A stretch of DNA of 64,000 nt from assembly GCA_014529385.2 (NCBI GenBank), contig CM043960.1, positions 123,098,543 through 123,162,542 of the forward strand, in the 5' to 3' direction. Made by a program: the position numbers and the translations under genes. The notes beneath the pieces were generated by a model. The model worked only from the letters and a program-made list of their open reading frames with translations. It had not been told where the DNA came from and ran no database searches. The DNA is from Adiantum capillus-veneris. Taxonomy: Eukaryota > Streptophyta > Polypodiopsida > Polypodiales > Pteridaceae. Every line of letters begins with the position of its first letter. Positions within the stretch are counted from its first letter, which is position 1. This document shows, piece after piece, positions 23,699 through 32,694 of this stretch.

Positions 23699-23761
<63 letters not shown>

Positions 23762-23908
23762 GAAATGGGAAAGAGAGGAATAGATAGAGATACGGATAGA
23801 GAGAGAGAGAGAGATAGAAAGAGGGAAAGAGAGAAAGAGAGGAATACACAGAGATAGGGAAAGAGGGAGAGAGGGAAAGATAGAAAGAGAGGAATACACA
23901 GAGATAGG

Positions 23909-23951
<43 letters not shown>

Positions 23952-24175
23952 AATAGAGGTTAAGAGAGAGAGAGAGAGAGAGATAGGAAAAGAGGTAAAG
24001 AGAAAGAGAGAGATAGAAAGAGGGAGGGAGAGAGAGAGATACGAAGTGGGAAAGAGAGGAATAGATACAGATAGAGAGAGAGATAGGGAAAGAGGGAGAA
24101 GGGAAAGAGAGAAAGAGATGAATACACAGAGATAGGGAAAGAGGGAGAGAGATAGAAAGAGGGAGAGGGAGAGAA

Positions 24176-24219
<44 letters not shown>

Positions 24220-24348
24220 AATAGAGGGAAAGAGGTAAAGAGAAATAGATAGAGAGAGAGAGAGAGAGGGAAAAAGGTGAAGAGAAAGAGAGAGATAGAA
24301 AGAGGGAGAGAGAGAGATAGAAAGAGAGAAAGAGAGAAAGGGAGGAAT

Positions 24349-24379
<31 letters not shown>

Positions 24380-24730
24380 AAGAGAGAGAGATAGGGAAAG
24401 AGGTAAAGAGAAAGAGAGAGGAAAGAGGGAGAGGAAAGAGAGGAGAGAGAGAGAGAGAGAAGAGAAGAAAGAGGGAGAGAGAGAATGAAAAAGAGATAGG
24501 GATAGAGAAGAGAGATAGAGAAAGAGGGGATAGAGGGAGAGAGAGACAGAGATAGAGAAGAGAGGAGAGAGGGAGATAGAAAGAGGGAGGGAGAGGAGAG
24601 AGAGGGAGATATAGATAGATAGGGAAAGAGAGAGGGAGAGGGAGATATAGAGATATTCGTGGGGAAAAAGAGGGAGAGAGAGAAATAGAGATAGAGAGAG
24701 AGTGGAAGATAAAGAAATAGGGAGATAAAG
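23699..24730 (+). repeat. One-kilobase GA-rich polypurine tract
   Basis: An almost continuous purine run made of (ga)n, gaaag, gggaga and gata words. Pyrimidines are limited mainly to isolated T in gata/taga and a few tacaca words. Longer-period copies are visible, for example 'ggaatacacagagataggg' at about 23851, 23891 and 24118. The Leu/Ser reading frame on the other strand is a low-complexity artefact. Confidence 0.95.
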
Positions 24731-25518
24731 AGCAATGGTTGTAAGCAGTGCAACTATTTTGTGGTGTGTAGTGTGGGTATGCTAGTGCTTTTGTAGGTTG
24801 CTATGAAAACAACCTTCTTTACATGACATCGAGAGACCCTTGGAAATTACTTTCTACTCTCTTCTTCTTAATTTCTCTATCTTTCTCTCTACCTCTCTTC
24901 CTATCTCTTTCTCTCCACCAAATAGGCATTAGGTTGAACAGCTTTTAACGATATCGTATCTCAGAATGGAGACAAAGTAATCCCTTGAACACGGAGCTGT
25001 TGTGAAGAGATGCTGCGCAAGAAGCACAATAAAGAAGCTCTTCTTCATAGCACTCTACAAAAGAAAGAGCACTCTCGCACTGCGCACAACATAAAACGAT
25101 CGCATTTACAACTATAACTCTTTATCTCTACTCAAAACAATGGCTACATTACGTATATGTATATATATTTGTATGTACATATATATTTGTTTATGCATGT
25201 ATGTAGGCACTAAGTATGGGAGCATAGCACCCGAGGGTTAGACGTTTCCTCTTATATATAATCCTTTTTTAATCGTGGCATTGCGATCATTGATCCACTC
25301 ATGCATGGATATCGCAATGTACCTTTCGTTTTACCACGGTTGAAACTGTGATGATATCTAAAGAGGTGCACTTGACCTTTGGTACTACTAGCCTCTACTT
25401 AGGTCTACTAGTATGTATATGTAACTATGTGTTTGTGTGCTAATATACTTGTGTATTTATTTATAGATGAGTGAGTAGGGTGGTAAGCTTAATCTTATAT
25501 TGCTCTTTGTAATGTAGA
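24731..25518. other. Gene-free stretch
   Basis: No credible gene. It contains a CT-rich run (24860-24915) and tatgtatat words near 25150-25200. It may include the upstream region of the plus-strand transposase-like gene starting at 25519. Confidence 0.35.
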
Positions 25519-27065
25519 TGTCATACGAGAGACCAACTGGTGGGGAGCAGCCAGCTAGCTCTTGTTTTGGTTGGTTCACATTCCATGTGGGCTCCCACCC
25601 GGGGTTGACATCGCCTCTAGTGGATCCGAGTCTTGAGTCGATGAGATTAAGCAAAGAAATAAAAGGATGTTTCTGGCTAGTTAATCCTAAACCATGAGTG
25701 TCATAGGTTTATTTTTGTTATTTGTAGGCATAGCCATCCTACACCTACCCTTCTCAGGTTCCTCCACCGGGCGTAGATCCAGACCTGAAGCGAGCTCTCT
25801 TTACAAGACCAGTACCTCCAAGAGACAGAGAATTTTTGTAGTTGCTACACTTCCTAGCAACTTGCGACCTGCGATATTTCTCTGTAGACTACACCATGGG
25901 GAAGTCAGGGAGGGACTCCTTACCTACGAAGCCTCGCACTGACGGCACCCCACTCTACAGCCCCTTCCTATCGTCCTACTCCCCTTGCATCGTAGGGTCC
26001 CACTCCCATGGCATCAGAGGGTCCTACGAAACTCCATTGCACTCCTGCTTCGCCAGAACACCGTCGATGGACTTCCTCTGGCAGTGCACGTCGACGCTCG
26101 TCTCAGGGCAGCGAGCGCCATGAGAGACGAAGTGACGGTGGATCCTGTGGTTTAGCATGTTTTGGTAGTGACGGGGGAACGGAGTCCCCACTCTCATAGC
26201 GTGCCATCCCTGGCACAAAGGACGAGGATACGGACGCATCCGTGCGAGACACGCATGGACGCTACTACAGGGTTAAATATGGTGGGGAGGTGGACTTCTG
26301 CACAACACAGGGCAGGGCATTTTGATGCCATCCACAAATTCTTATACATTCAATGTATAAGAACTGTTTTATAAAGTTTAGAGACTAACTGTCCGATCAT
26401 TCACGGTACATTGAGGACACTCTGTTAGCTAGATTTCCAAACGTCCCCGATCAACGTTTTTCACAACAATGGTTGGAGGGCTATATAAAGACATTTTTGA
26501 AAGACAAGCAATCCAGTGTGCGACGCGCATCAGCCAACCAAGTCAGAGATCAAGACAGGAGTTATCATGGTGGCAACATGGCAAATGCGGAGTGGAAGTG
26601 GGCAATTCAAGAAAAGAGCGATCAAGCTACGAGACGGGCTCATTATACAGACAACAACACGAGGCTCGTGCAAGACTCAGAAGGCAAGGGAGCTTGGAAG
26701 GATAAATATGTAAGATTAATTGAATTATAACGTCGATCGGTGATTATAAAGATTGTAGTTGATGATTTGACATTGTTATTGCCAACTAAGGAAAATATCA
26801 CTCTCTCTCGATCAACCAGAGAGACGGTCAAGTATCGGGAGCGACATACAAAATTTGATACTTGGCGATGGTTGTTTAAAAAACAACGACATCTCTCGCG
26901 AGCAATTCGATGCGGCGGTTGGATCACTACAAACGGTAAGTTTAAACAAGTAATTTTGTATCAATTGTTTTGAGCTGTAATTGTTTAAGTTGGTTTGGGT
27001 TTATGTAGAGTCAAAGTGATCAAATATATGTGCCTCTGGACGACGACGAGATAGAGGAAGATTAG
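25519..27065 (+). pseudogene. Second CACTA gene (TnpA/Transposase_24-like), probable
   Basis: A spliced-looking gene. The first exon opens at ATG 25519 (MSYERPTGGEQPASSCF) and runs to a stop at about 25696. A Pro/Ser/Arg-rich region spans 25740-26370, in several frames. A later exon at 26406-26727 reads RFPNVPDQRFSQQWLEGYIK, then AEWKWAIQEKSDQATRRAHY. A last piece spans 26820-26935, with DTWRWLFKKQRH. A Ser/Pro-rich N-terminus followed by a basic, Trp-containing exon is how the small CACTA protein looks. The 55.3-56.6 kb gene has the same order and also lies just before subterminal repeats. It runs opposite to TNP2, which is odd for one CACTA element. Assignment rests on layout, with weak residue similarity. 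Confidence 0.4.
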
Positions 27066-27319
27066 ATAGAAAAATATTTTGTCCAAACTTTTGTAAAGTC
27101 CCAATGTGGCACAATGTATATACAACTATTTACTTTTTATTGTAACTTTTTTTAAATAGTTGATCTTTTGTATTTTAAATTGTCAAGGTAAAGTAAATTC
27201 AATTTCAATTTTTTGGTAGTTTTTATACTCTTCCAAAAAACAATTGATGTTTCATTGTTTTATGCAGGTCAAAAATAAAGGTGCTCATTTGGGCCACCCA
27301 ATTTATGAGCACCTTTATT

Positions 27320-27547
27320 TTTTAATTGGCATGTAGCGACAATAAGCGCGATACTAAATGCGGCAACTAGCGCGATAATAGCAACGGATATATTGCCACG
27401 ACTATTACCGCATTTATTGCTGAGAAACCACTACCGCGTCCATAGCCGCGGTTATTCGCAAATTTTTCTCTCTCCTTTTTTCTTTGTTTTTCCGTGGCAA
27501 TGTTAGCGTTATAGACAACTCCTCTTTAGACAACTCCTCTTATAGTG
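27320..27547. repeat. Right CACTA subterminal array and terminus
   Basis: Words agcgcgat, tagcgcgataat, actattaccgc, actaccgcg and gccgcggttattcgc lie at 27325-27450. They are followed by a short direct repeat, tagacaactcctctt, at 27513-27541 and the end ctcttatagtg (CACTATAAGAG inward). Confidence 0.5.
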
Positions 27548-28560
27548 CACGTAGATTAGAAATTGGGTTGGACCATCTGCAGTTTGCGTGAGGGAGAATG
27601 ATGGCACCATGAGGATAACTGCCGGACTTGCTGGGAAAGGAGAAACCAACATTCATCGTAGATGATGGAGGGTAGGGCAATTCAGGAATCTCCACCGGCT
27701 GAATTTGAGAGTTGAATTTTGAGAAAACAAGGCGCACTGGAAAGTCATGCTGATCGCGAGGAAAGCATGAGTATGAAGCAGCACTGAATTTTGAACGGCC
27801 AGCACATGCACATAGGGCCTCATGTGCACCAGTTTGAGAAAGCGAGGGGCTGCACTGATATGGGGTAGCGCTGATGGGCGAGGGTGCATATGCATTGAGA
27901 GGAGTTTCAACAAGCGGGGGCGTCAACTGGATTGGTGCATCATCAAGAGAAGAGGATGATGATGAGGAAGTAAGCAAATACGACAGAGGAGGAGATGATT
28001 GTGGCGAGGAATGAAAGGGTGTGAATGAGAAAGTTGAGAGGCATGACGATGAAAAGGGTGGCAAAGAGATGTGATAGGGTATCACAGGTGCCTCTGTGGA
28101 AAAGCATGAGGATAGCGTGGAATGGTCGAAATGGTAAGGGATGCGTGCCCATTTAGAGTGAATGAAGATGGATGTGAGAAGGTGTATGAAGTTAAGGGGT
28201 GGGTCTCATTACCCTTTGAATCTCGTGCTTGCCCGCTCGATGTCGGGTCAAAGGCATCATGGCCTTGTCCCCAATCTTGATCAAGGGGTTCAGAGGGCTG
28301 CTGTGCTGCATTCATTGCATGCAAATTTAATTCTTGCCCGTTTTGGGTGCCGGTTATCTCGGCAAGCGCATTTTTCATGAATTTTCCATCTCTTGTGGCC
28401 TTCGCGTCTTGCGCGGCATTTTGGTTCGGCCATTGATGGGCCATCGGCGGTTGCTTCGCCTTGTTTTTCTTTGCTGGATCGTATCCGCTGCAATAGGAAT
28501 CTGTTTGCCCCTAGCCTGAAAGAAAACATAATTCTTGTTGGGCCTTACCCACAAGGGTTC
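27548..28560 (-). pseudogene. 5' internal reading frames of the outer LTR element
   Basis: On minus, directly after the 5' LTR and primer site, frames of 75-120 aa (28602-28082) lead into a 181-aa frame (28085-27540). The first part has basic stretches (TRRSNRRWP). The second part has a poly-Ser run and many Pro residues (SSPPLSYLLTSSSSSSSLDD). The long frame is cut exactly at the CACTA terminus, whose CACTATAA supplies the last codons and the stop. No zinc knuckle, protease or RT is seen, so this is not an autonomous gag-pol. Function unknown. Confidence 0.4.
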
Positions 28561-28565
28561 GTTTA

Positions 28566-28577
28566 GCTTTGATACCA
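28566..28577 (-). promoter_or_regulatory. Primer binding site of outer element
   Basis: gctttgatacca, the complement of TGGTATCAAAGC. It is one mismatch from the initiator-Met site and abuts the LTR at 28578. Confidence 0.8.
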
Positions 28578-28886
28578 TGTGGAAATTATTAGAGTTGCTC
28601 ACACTTATAATTAATCACAATTAATGTTTCAATTAGAACATGTTTAAGATCATATACACATTGATCATAGACACAGTTACCAATACATGTAGTCTTCTTG
28701 CTTCATTTGTTCTTGTATCAAGTGTTGATCGTGTGTTACAAATTGTGGCACTAGGCCTGTTCTTTTATAGACGATGAAGAAGTCTGCCTCTTCGTGATAG
28801 GTTGTGTCTCATGGGATGAGTCACAACTCTTCACTATTAACTAACCTTATTCTAATACCTTAATTGGTCTTACCTATTAGATTCCT
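28578..28886 (-). repeat. 5' LTR of outer element
   Basis: Matches 7495-7808. It ends ATTCCT without the ACA seen in the other copy, then the 9-mer gaagggggg follows. Confidence 0.8.
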
Positions 28887-28895
28887 GAAGGGGGG

Positions 28896-29800
28896 ACCTT
28901 TGGGCACTACAAAAAGGAGGAAAAAACAAAGAGCCATGAGCACTGACATCTGGTGTGCATGACGCCAACTGCATTAGAGGACTCGAAGGACCGCAAGCAT
29001 GACCCTTGGAAAAATGAGCTCCAATGAGCAGTCTCTTGATGGACAGGGAAAGATGAGCTGGTCGACGAGGGGAGTGCCCTCAGGGCTGAGAGAAGGGCTT
29101 TATGCTACAAGGAAAAGGGAAAGGTTTCATGCTGCGAGGCTATGATCTCTTGAGGGGCCGAGAGTTAAGAACAGAGTCGGGCCCAACAAAGAAACCCAAG
29201 GGAGCCGTACTATAGGGCTAGCTAGCTTGCAGCTCCGTTTTCCCTGCACCTCTTTTTGAGAGCAGTAATGTTTTCGAGAGCCTTCCTCTCCTGACCCGCT
29301 CCTCTAAACACCAGCGCTCCCTCTTTTGATCAGGCAACACCGCCGCCTCTCTTTCATTTTTCTGAATTGTCCAGGTCTCCCTCTTCTAGTGATGATCAGC
29401 CCCGGCTTTGCAGTTCATCTCCCTCTTGACTTGGCTACCAACGAGCCTCGAGCTTCCTTGATGGGTTACTTCTCTTGCTTTGAGACACCCTCCATGCTGT
29501 AGCTCGGTAACTAGGGAAACGGGGCCAGTTTAAGTACACTTAAGGAAAGCGATGGCGCGTTCTTCCTGTGCTGCTCCTTTTCCATCATAGAGGGGCACAT
29601 TCGAATGGCATGTTCAAGCGCTAAACGCAGCATAAACATCGAGGCATTCCCTGCCTGAGACGAAAAGATCGGCTGCATACTCTACAACGCCTTGTAACAA
29701 AACGTGGGTTCAAAAGCGCGACCATGCAGGCCCAATCCAGAGAAAAACCAGCGAGTAGGGATCGAACTCAGATCCAATGGTTGAGATGTCGCCTCAGCTG
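28896..29800. other. Unassigned flank, possibly the old target element
   Basis: No gene recognised. Its style (purine-rich, 'atgctacaagg', 'catgctgcgaggc') resembles 6640-7490 on the other side of the nest, as expected if both are halves of one older element split by the insertion. Confidence 0.3.
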
Positions 29801-29815
29801 CGCTAATAGCTTCAG
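29750..29815 (-). ncRNA. tRNA-like head (possible SINE or tRNA relic)
   Basis: On minus, tagcgcagctgagg resembles an RNA polymerase III A box. About 25 bases after it, gagttcgatccc resembles a B box (GGTTCGANNCC). A cloverleaf acceptor stem is not evident, and the A-box end overlaps the start of the 252-bp duplication. It could be a SINE head or chance. Confidence 0.25.
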
Positions 29816-30304
29816 CGTTGGTTGCATGATGGCCTACATCTGGTTCTTACATTTCTTATAATTTGGGGGGCGACGGGTCCTTCAAGAGGGACCTGTCCCA
29901 TTAGTGGCCCCTTTACCCTACTAACCCCCCATAGTGAGCTTGCTTGAGAGCATTCCCTTCTTGGCGTTCGGCTACACCTCTCTTAGTTGATTACCCACGG
30001 GCTACCTCCCCTCTAGTTGCCTGAGTTATGGTGCCCCCGCATCCACCCCATGCGCTAATAGCTTCAGCGTTGGTTGCATGATGGCCTACATCTGGTTCTT
30101 ACATTTCTTATAATTTGGGGGGCGACGGGTCCTTCAAGAGGGACCTGTCCCATTAGTGGCCCCTTTACCCTACTAACCCCCCATAGTGAGCTTGCTTGAG
30201 AGCATTCCCTTCTTGGCGTTCGGCTACACCTCTCTTAGTTGATTACCCACGGGCTACCTCCCCTCTAGTTGCCTGAGTTATGGTGCCCCCGCATCCACCC
30301 CATG
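29801..30304 (+). repeat. Perfect 252-bp tandem duplication
   Basis: 29801-30052 and 30053-30304 are identical by eye over all 252 bp, from cgctaatagcttcagc to catccaccccatg. It contains tttggggggcgacgggtcc and a short hairpin-capable gggtcc/gggacc pair. There is no coding frame. Identity this complete means a very recent duplication or an assembly error. Confidence 0.95.
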
Positions 30305-30416
30305 TTGACCCTTTTTTTGTGTGTAATTAAGTGCATTGCATGTTACCCTTGGCAAGTGAGATTCAAACCTCACCAATCATATCTTATCCCTACAACAGTT
30401 ATATCCTCTACACATC

Positions 30417-30424
30417 TATAAAAG
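30417..30424 (+). promoter_or_regulatory. TATA box upstream of gene A copy 1
   Basis: TATAAAAG at 30417 in acatctataaaagggactc, about 480 bp before the first ATG of gene A copy 1. Position and context are promoter-like. The long leader could hold a 5' UTR intron. Confidence 0.4.
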
Positions 30425-30902
30425 GGACTCTCCATTTGCCCTCGAGTCTCCTTCCCATTAGGACCAAAAACAACTAGAAAGGGTTTTTTGTTAATTTGAG
30501 GATTAAAGAATATTCCAATAGTCATTTGACACGTATACAAGATTATGGCACTCTTGTCTCTTTTATCTTGGATCTTGATGGTTTTATTTTGACAGAGAGC
30601 TGCTAAATATGTTGATCACAAGACCAAAACTGCTATATTTAGGTGCTTTCGACACGAGTAAGTCCATCAAATTTGCAGCCCACAGTACTGAAGTCTTAAA
30701 CTTCTATTCTATTTTATATTTCACAAAATCGTTGTCAAAAGATACGAAATTTGTATTCGAAGGCCCTAAAAACAATTCCATTAATGACAAATCACCAACT
30801 TTTTGCAAACGTATATCTTTCTCACGTTCCCTCCATTTTGTGAGAGCTTTGCTTCTTTCCATCAATGTATTTCTTTTTTTCTTCTCTAATCTTTGAATTT
30901 CC

Positions 30903-31864
30903 ATGGCGTCTTCTACATATCGCCCTTCACATAACATAACTTCTTGGGACATTCATAACGTTAGAGATGATGATCTTTGGAAACCCATGTCTTTTCGTGT
31001 GAATGATTAAGTAACAATGCTTCCTTCATGCAAAGGTGTACACAGAGTTAAAAGAACCAAATGAGATAAAGTTAAAAGTCGATGGAAAGGTCGTGTTATT
31101 GCTTTCAAAATGATTGACAATGGCTGGCTAGCTAAGGTTCAACATGTGTACATGGACAAGGATATGGTGTTAGACTTGGACGAACATCCCACACTGTATT
31201 CTTATTGTAAGATTTTTTTTTTCTATTTGATACAATGAATCTATCATTTTCCCATTGTTCTTTCTCATTTTTTGATTCCATTTCAAATATCTTTCCTTCA
31301 ATAGATATGGAGTGGCAGCTTATGAAGAGCTTAAGTGGGACATTCAAAGAAATGCATAAAGGGATTGCGGATGTTATGTATGCTGACAAGCCACCTTCTT
31401 TTTACAAAACAATAGATTTGTTTGTCTATTTTGCTGAATACAAGGTTCCATCACGAAAATGTGCATATGGAAAACTAAATTAGTTACCCGTTCCCACCAT
31501 AAGTTCACTTGATTGGGAAGCCCTTGATGCATGTACTAAATCAAGCTTCAAATGAAAGATTAAAGAAGACATTCTTAAAGCTATGTCTCCGGGTAGGATT
31601 TCAAGAAGGATTAAAGTTCAATGGTTCTTGTCTATACATGTCTTTGTGGCATGTTTCAAAACAATGGATTTGCTGAAGACAAAGACAATGTGGCTTAAAA
31701 GAAGACTTTCTATGATTGAACTACATAATGTACTTGGAGAAGGATGAAGTACCAAAGAAACTTTCCATATTGGCGATAATATCAGTTAAAGGAATAAATC
31801 CAAATTCTATGTCTATCTCATATCAACTATGTCGTCAGTCATTTGTTCTAAGCTATGACTATAG
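30903..31864 (+). pseudogene. Unknown gene A, copy 1 (two exons, cut by copia element)
   Basis: I do not recognise this family. Exon 1 (30903-31206) starts MASSTYRPSHNITSWDIHNV, contains VTMLPSCKGVHRVKR and RWKGRVIAF, and ends KVQHVYMDKDM...YSY before a GTAAG donor. Exon 2 starts at about 31287 with IFPSIDMEWQLMKSLSGTF, then IDLFVYFAEYKV and LDWEALD. The same order occurs at 48.96-48.3 kb: MASS, RP, VTM-PS--G-H-V-R, KG, FK, KVQ-VY, then IFPS--EW, S-GTF, KV. That is strong evidence of a real family. Copy 1 has stops after FRVND and KRTK, a stop after GKLN, and an acceptor changed from AG to AA. A copia element entered at 31864/37315; sequence resuming at 37320 may be the gene's tail. No catalytic motif is seen. 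Confidence 0.6.
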
Positions 31865-32634
31865 TGTTAGGAAATAAAACGTAGTTATATAGATAATTGA
31901 GTAGATTACTTAATGGAGAGAGACAGATTTCACACACAAAAGATTATAGAGTAGAGAGAGAGAGAGAGAGAGAGTACATACGATATACGTGGTTCACCCA
32001 ATGTGGGCTACGTCCACGGGAAAACAACCACTCAATGGCTTTAGTACTTCAAAACAAGAAGTAGTTTACAAAGGGATTATACCCTTAATGGAGTTCCCGC
32101 TTTGCTTCACTCTCATCACCTCACACTCACCTTGTTGCATCAACTTCACACTATGAAATGTGTGTAGAAATGGCCTCCTTTTATAGGCCAAAAGGGCTGC
32201 CCTCTCTTATGAGAGACAGCCATGTGTAGCCGCCCTTGTGCGAATAAGTCCAAATCGGACCCTCCAATCCACCAATGTGTGGCCGCCCTTGAGAAGACAA
32301 GTCCGCTTTTGAATTCGGCCACCGGTCATCGGCCATTGACTTCCGACCACCGGCCATCGGCCACTGACTACTGGCCACCGGCCAATCGACCGGTTGTTTT
32401 CCGACCACTTTCCGGCCGCCGTCCGGCCATAATATTCCGGCGAAAAAAAAAAGTCTCGAGGGCCTCCGTCCCCGAGGCCTCTAAAGTTGCCCCTGATTCT
32501 TGTCCGTGAAAATTTTGGTTTCCGGTGAGTGATTTTCCTTCACGCACGATGGCTTCTCCTCATAATGGGGGCGTTACAAATGTGTGCTTTTACCACAGAA
32601 AATTACAAGGGTAAATCAGGCTCCATACTTAACA
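31865..32634 (-). repeat. 3' LTR of copia element
   Basis: A 770-bp LTR with a (ga)n run at 31951-31973, a TATA-like ttttatagg on plus at 32179, and many ccggcca words at 32320-32430. Confidence 0.93.
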
Positions 32635-32694
32635 ATCTCCCACTTGGAGACTGATCTCCAAACCAAACCTGTGACTGCTTTCCATTCTGGCTTC

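Larger units (their letters stand above)
9205..27547. mobile_element. CACTA-type transposon block (with nested insertions)
   Basis: The left boundary reads CACTATGAAAATCTCC (9205 on). The right boundary, read inward on minus, starts CACTATAAGAGG (27547 down). CACTA elements share a 5'-CACTA end and have short repeated subterminal motifs. Here CG-rich words such as taccgcg, gcgcgataat and ccgcggt crowd both ends (9225-9420 and 27320-27450), and also 23110-23230. The flanking triplets are caa on the left and cac on the right, an imperfect match to the 3-bp duplication expected. A TNP2 transposase pseudogene (minus) and a second transposase-like gene (plus) lie inside. The third CG-rich array raises the alternative that two CACTA copies are fused. 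Confidence 0.5.
7495..28886 (-). mobile_element. Outer LTR element of the nest (non-autonomous, LARD-like)
   Basis: Two closely similar repeats of about 310 bp, both in plus orientation TGTGGAAATTAT...GATTCCT, bound this interval. Directly inside the right copy is the complement of an initiator-Met primer binding site (gctttgatacca, 28566-28577). Directly inside the left copy is a pyrimidine run (7809-7820) whose complement is a polypurine tract. The element therefore runs on minus, with its 5' LTR at the right. The 9-mer gaagggggg stands immediately outside both LTRs (7486-7494 and 28887-28895), like a target duplication. Element sequence proper seems to be only 7495-9204 plus 27548-28886, about 3 kb. 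It holds Pro/Ser-rich frames and no reverse transcriptase or integrase, so it looks non-autonomous. The remaining 18 kb is inserted DNA. Confidence 0.7.

Noticed and set aside
23545-24753. 402-residue Leu/Ser/Pro-rich reading frame on minus
   Set aside because: It is the translation of the GA microsatellite tract; composition and periodicity follow the DNA repeat.
28905-28916. CACTACAAAAAG as a CACTA terminus near the outer LTR
   Set aside because: No subterminal repeats or partner end nearby; it lies 10 bp past a target duplication and is probably chance.
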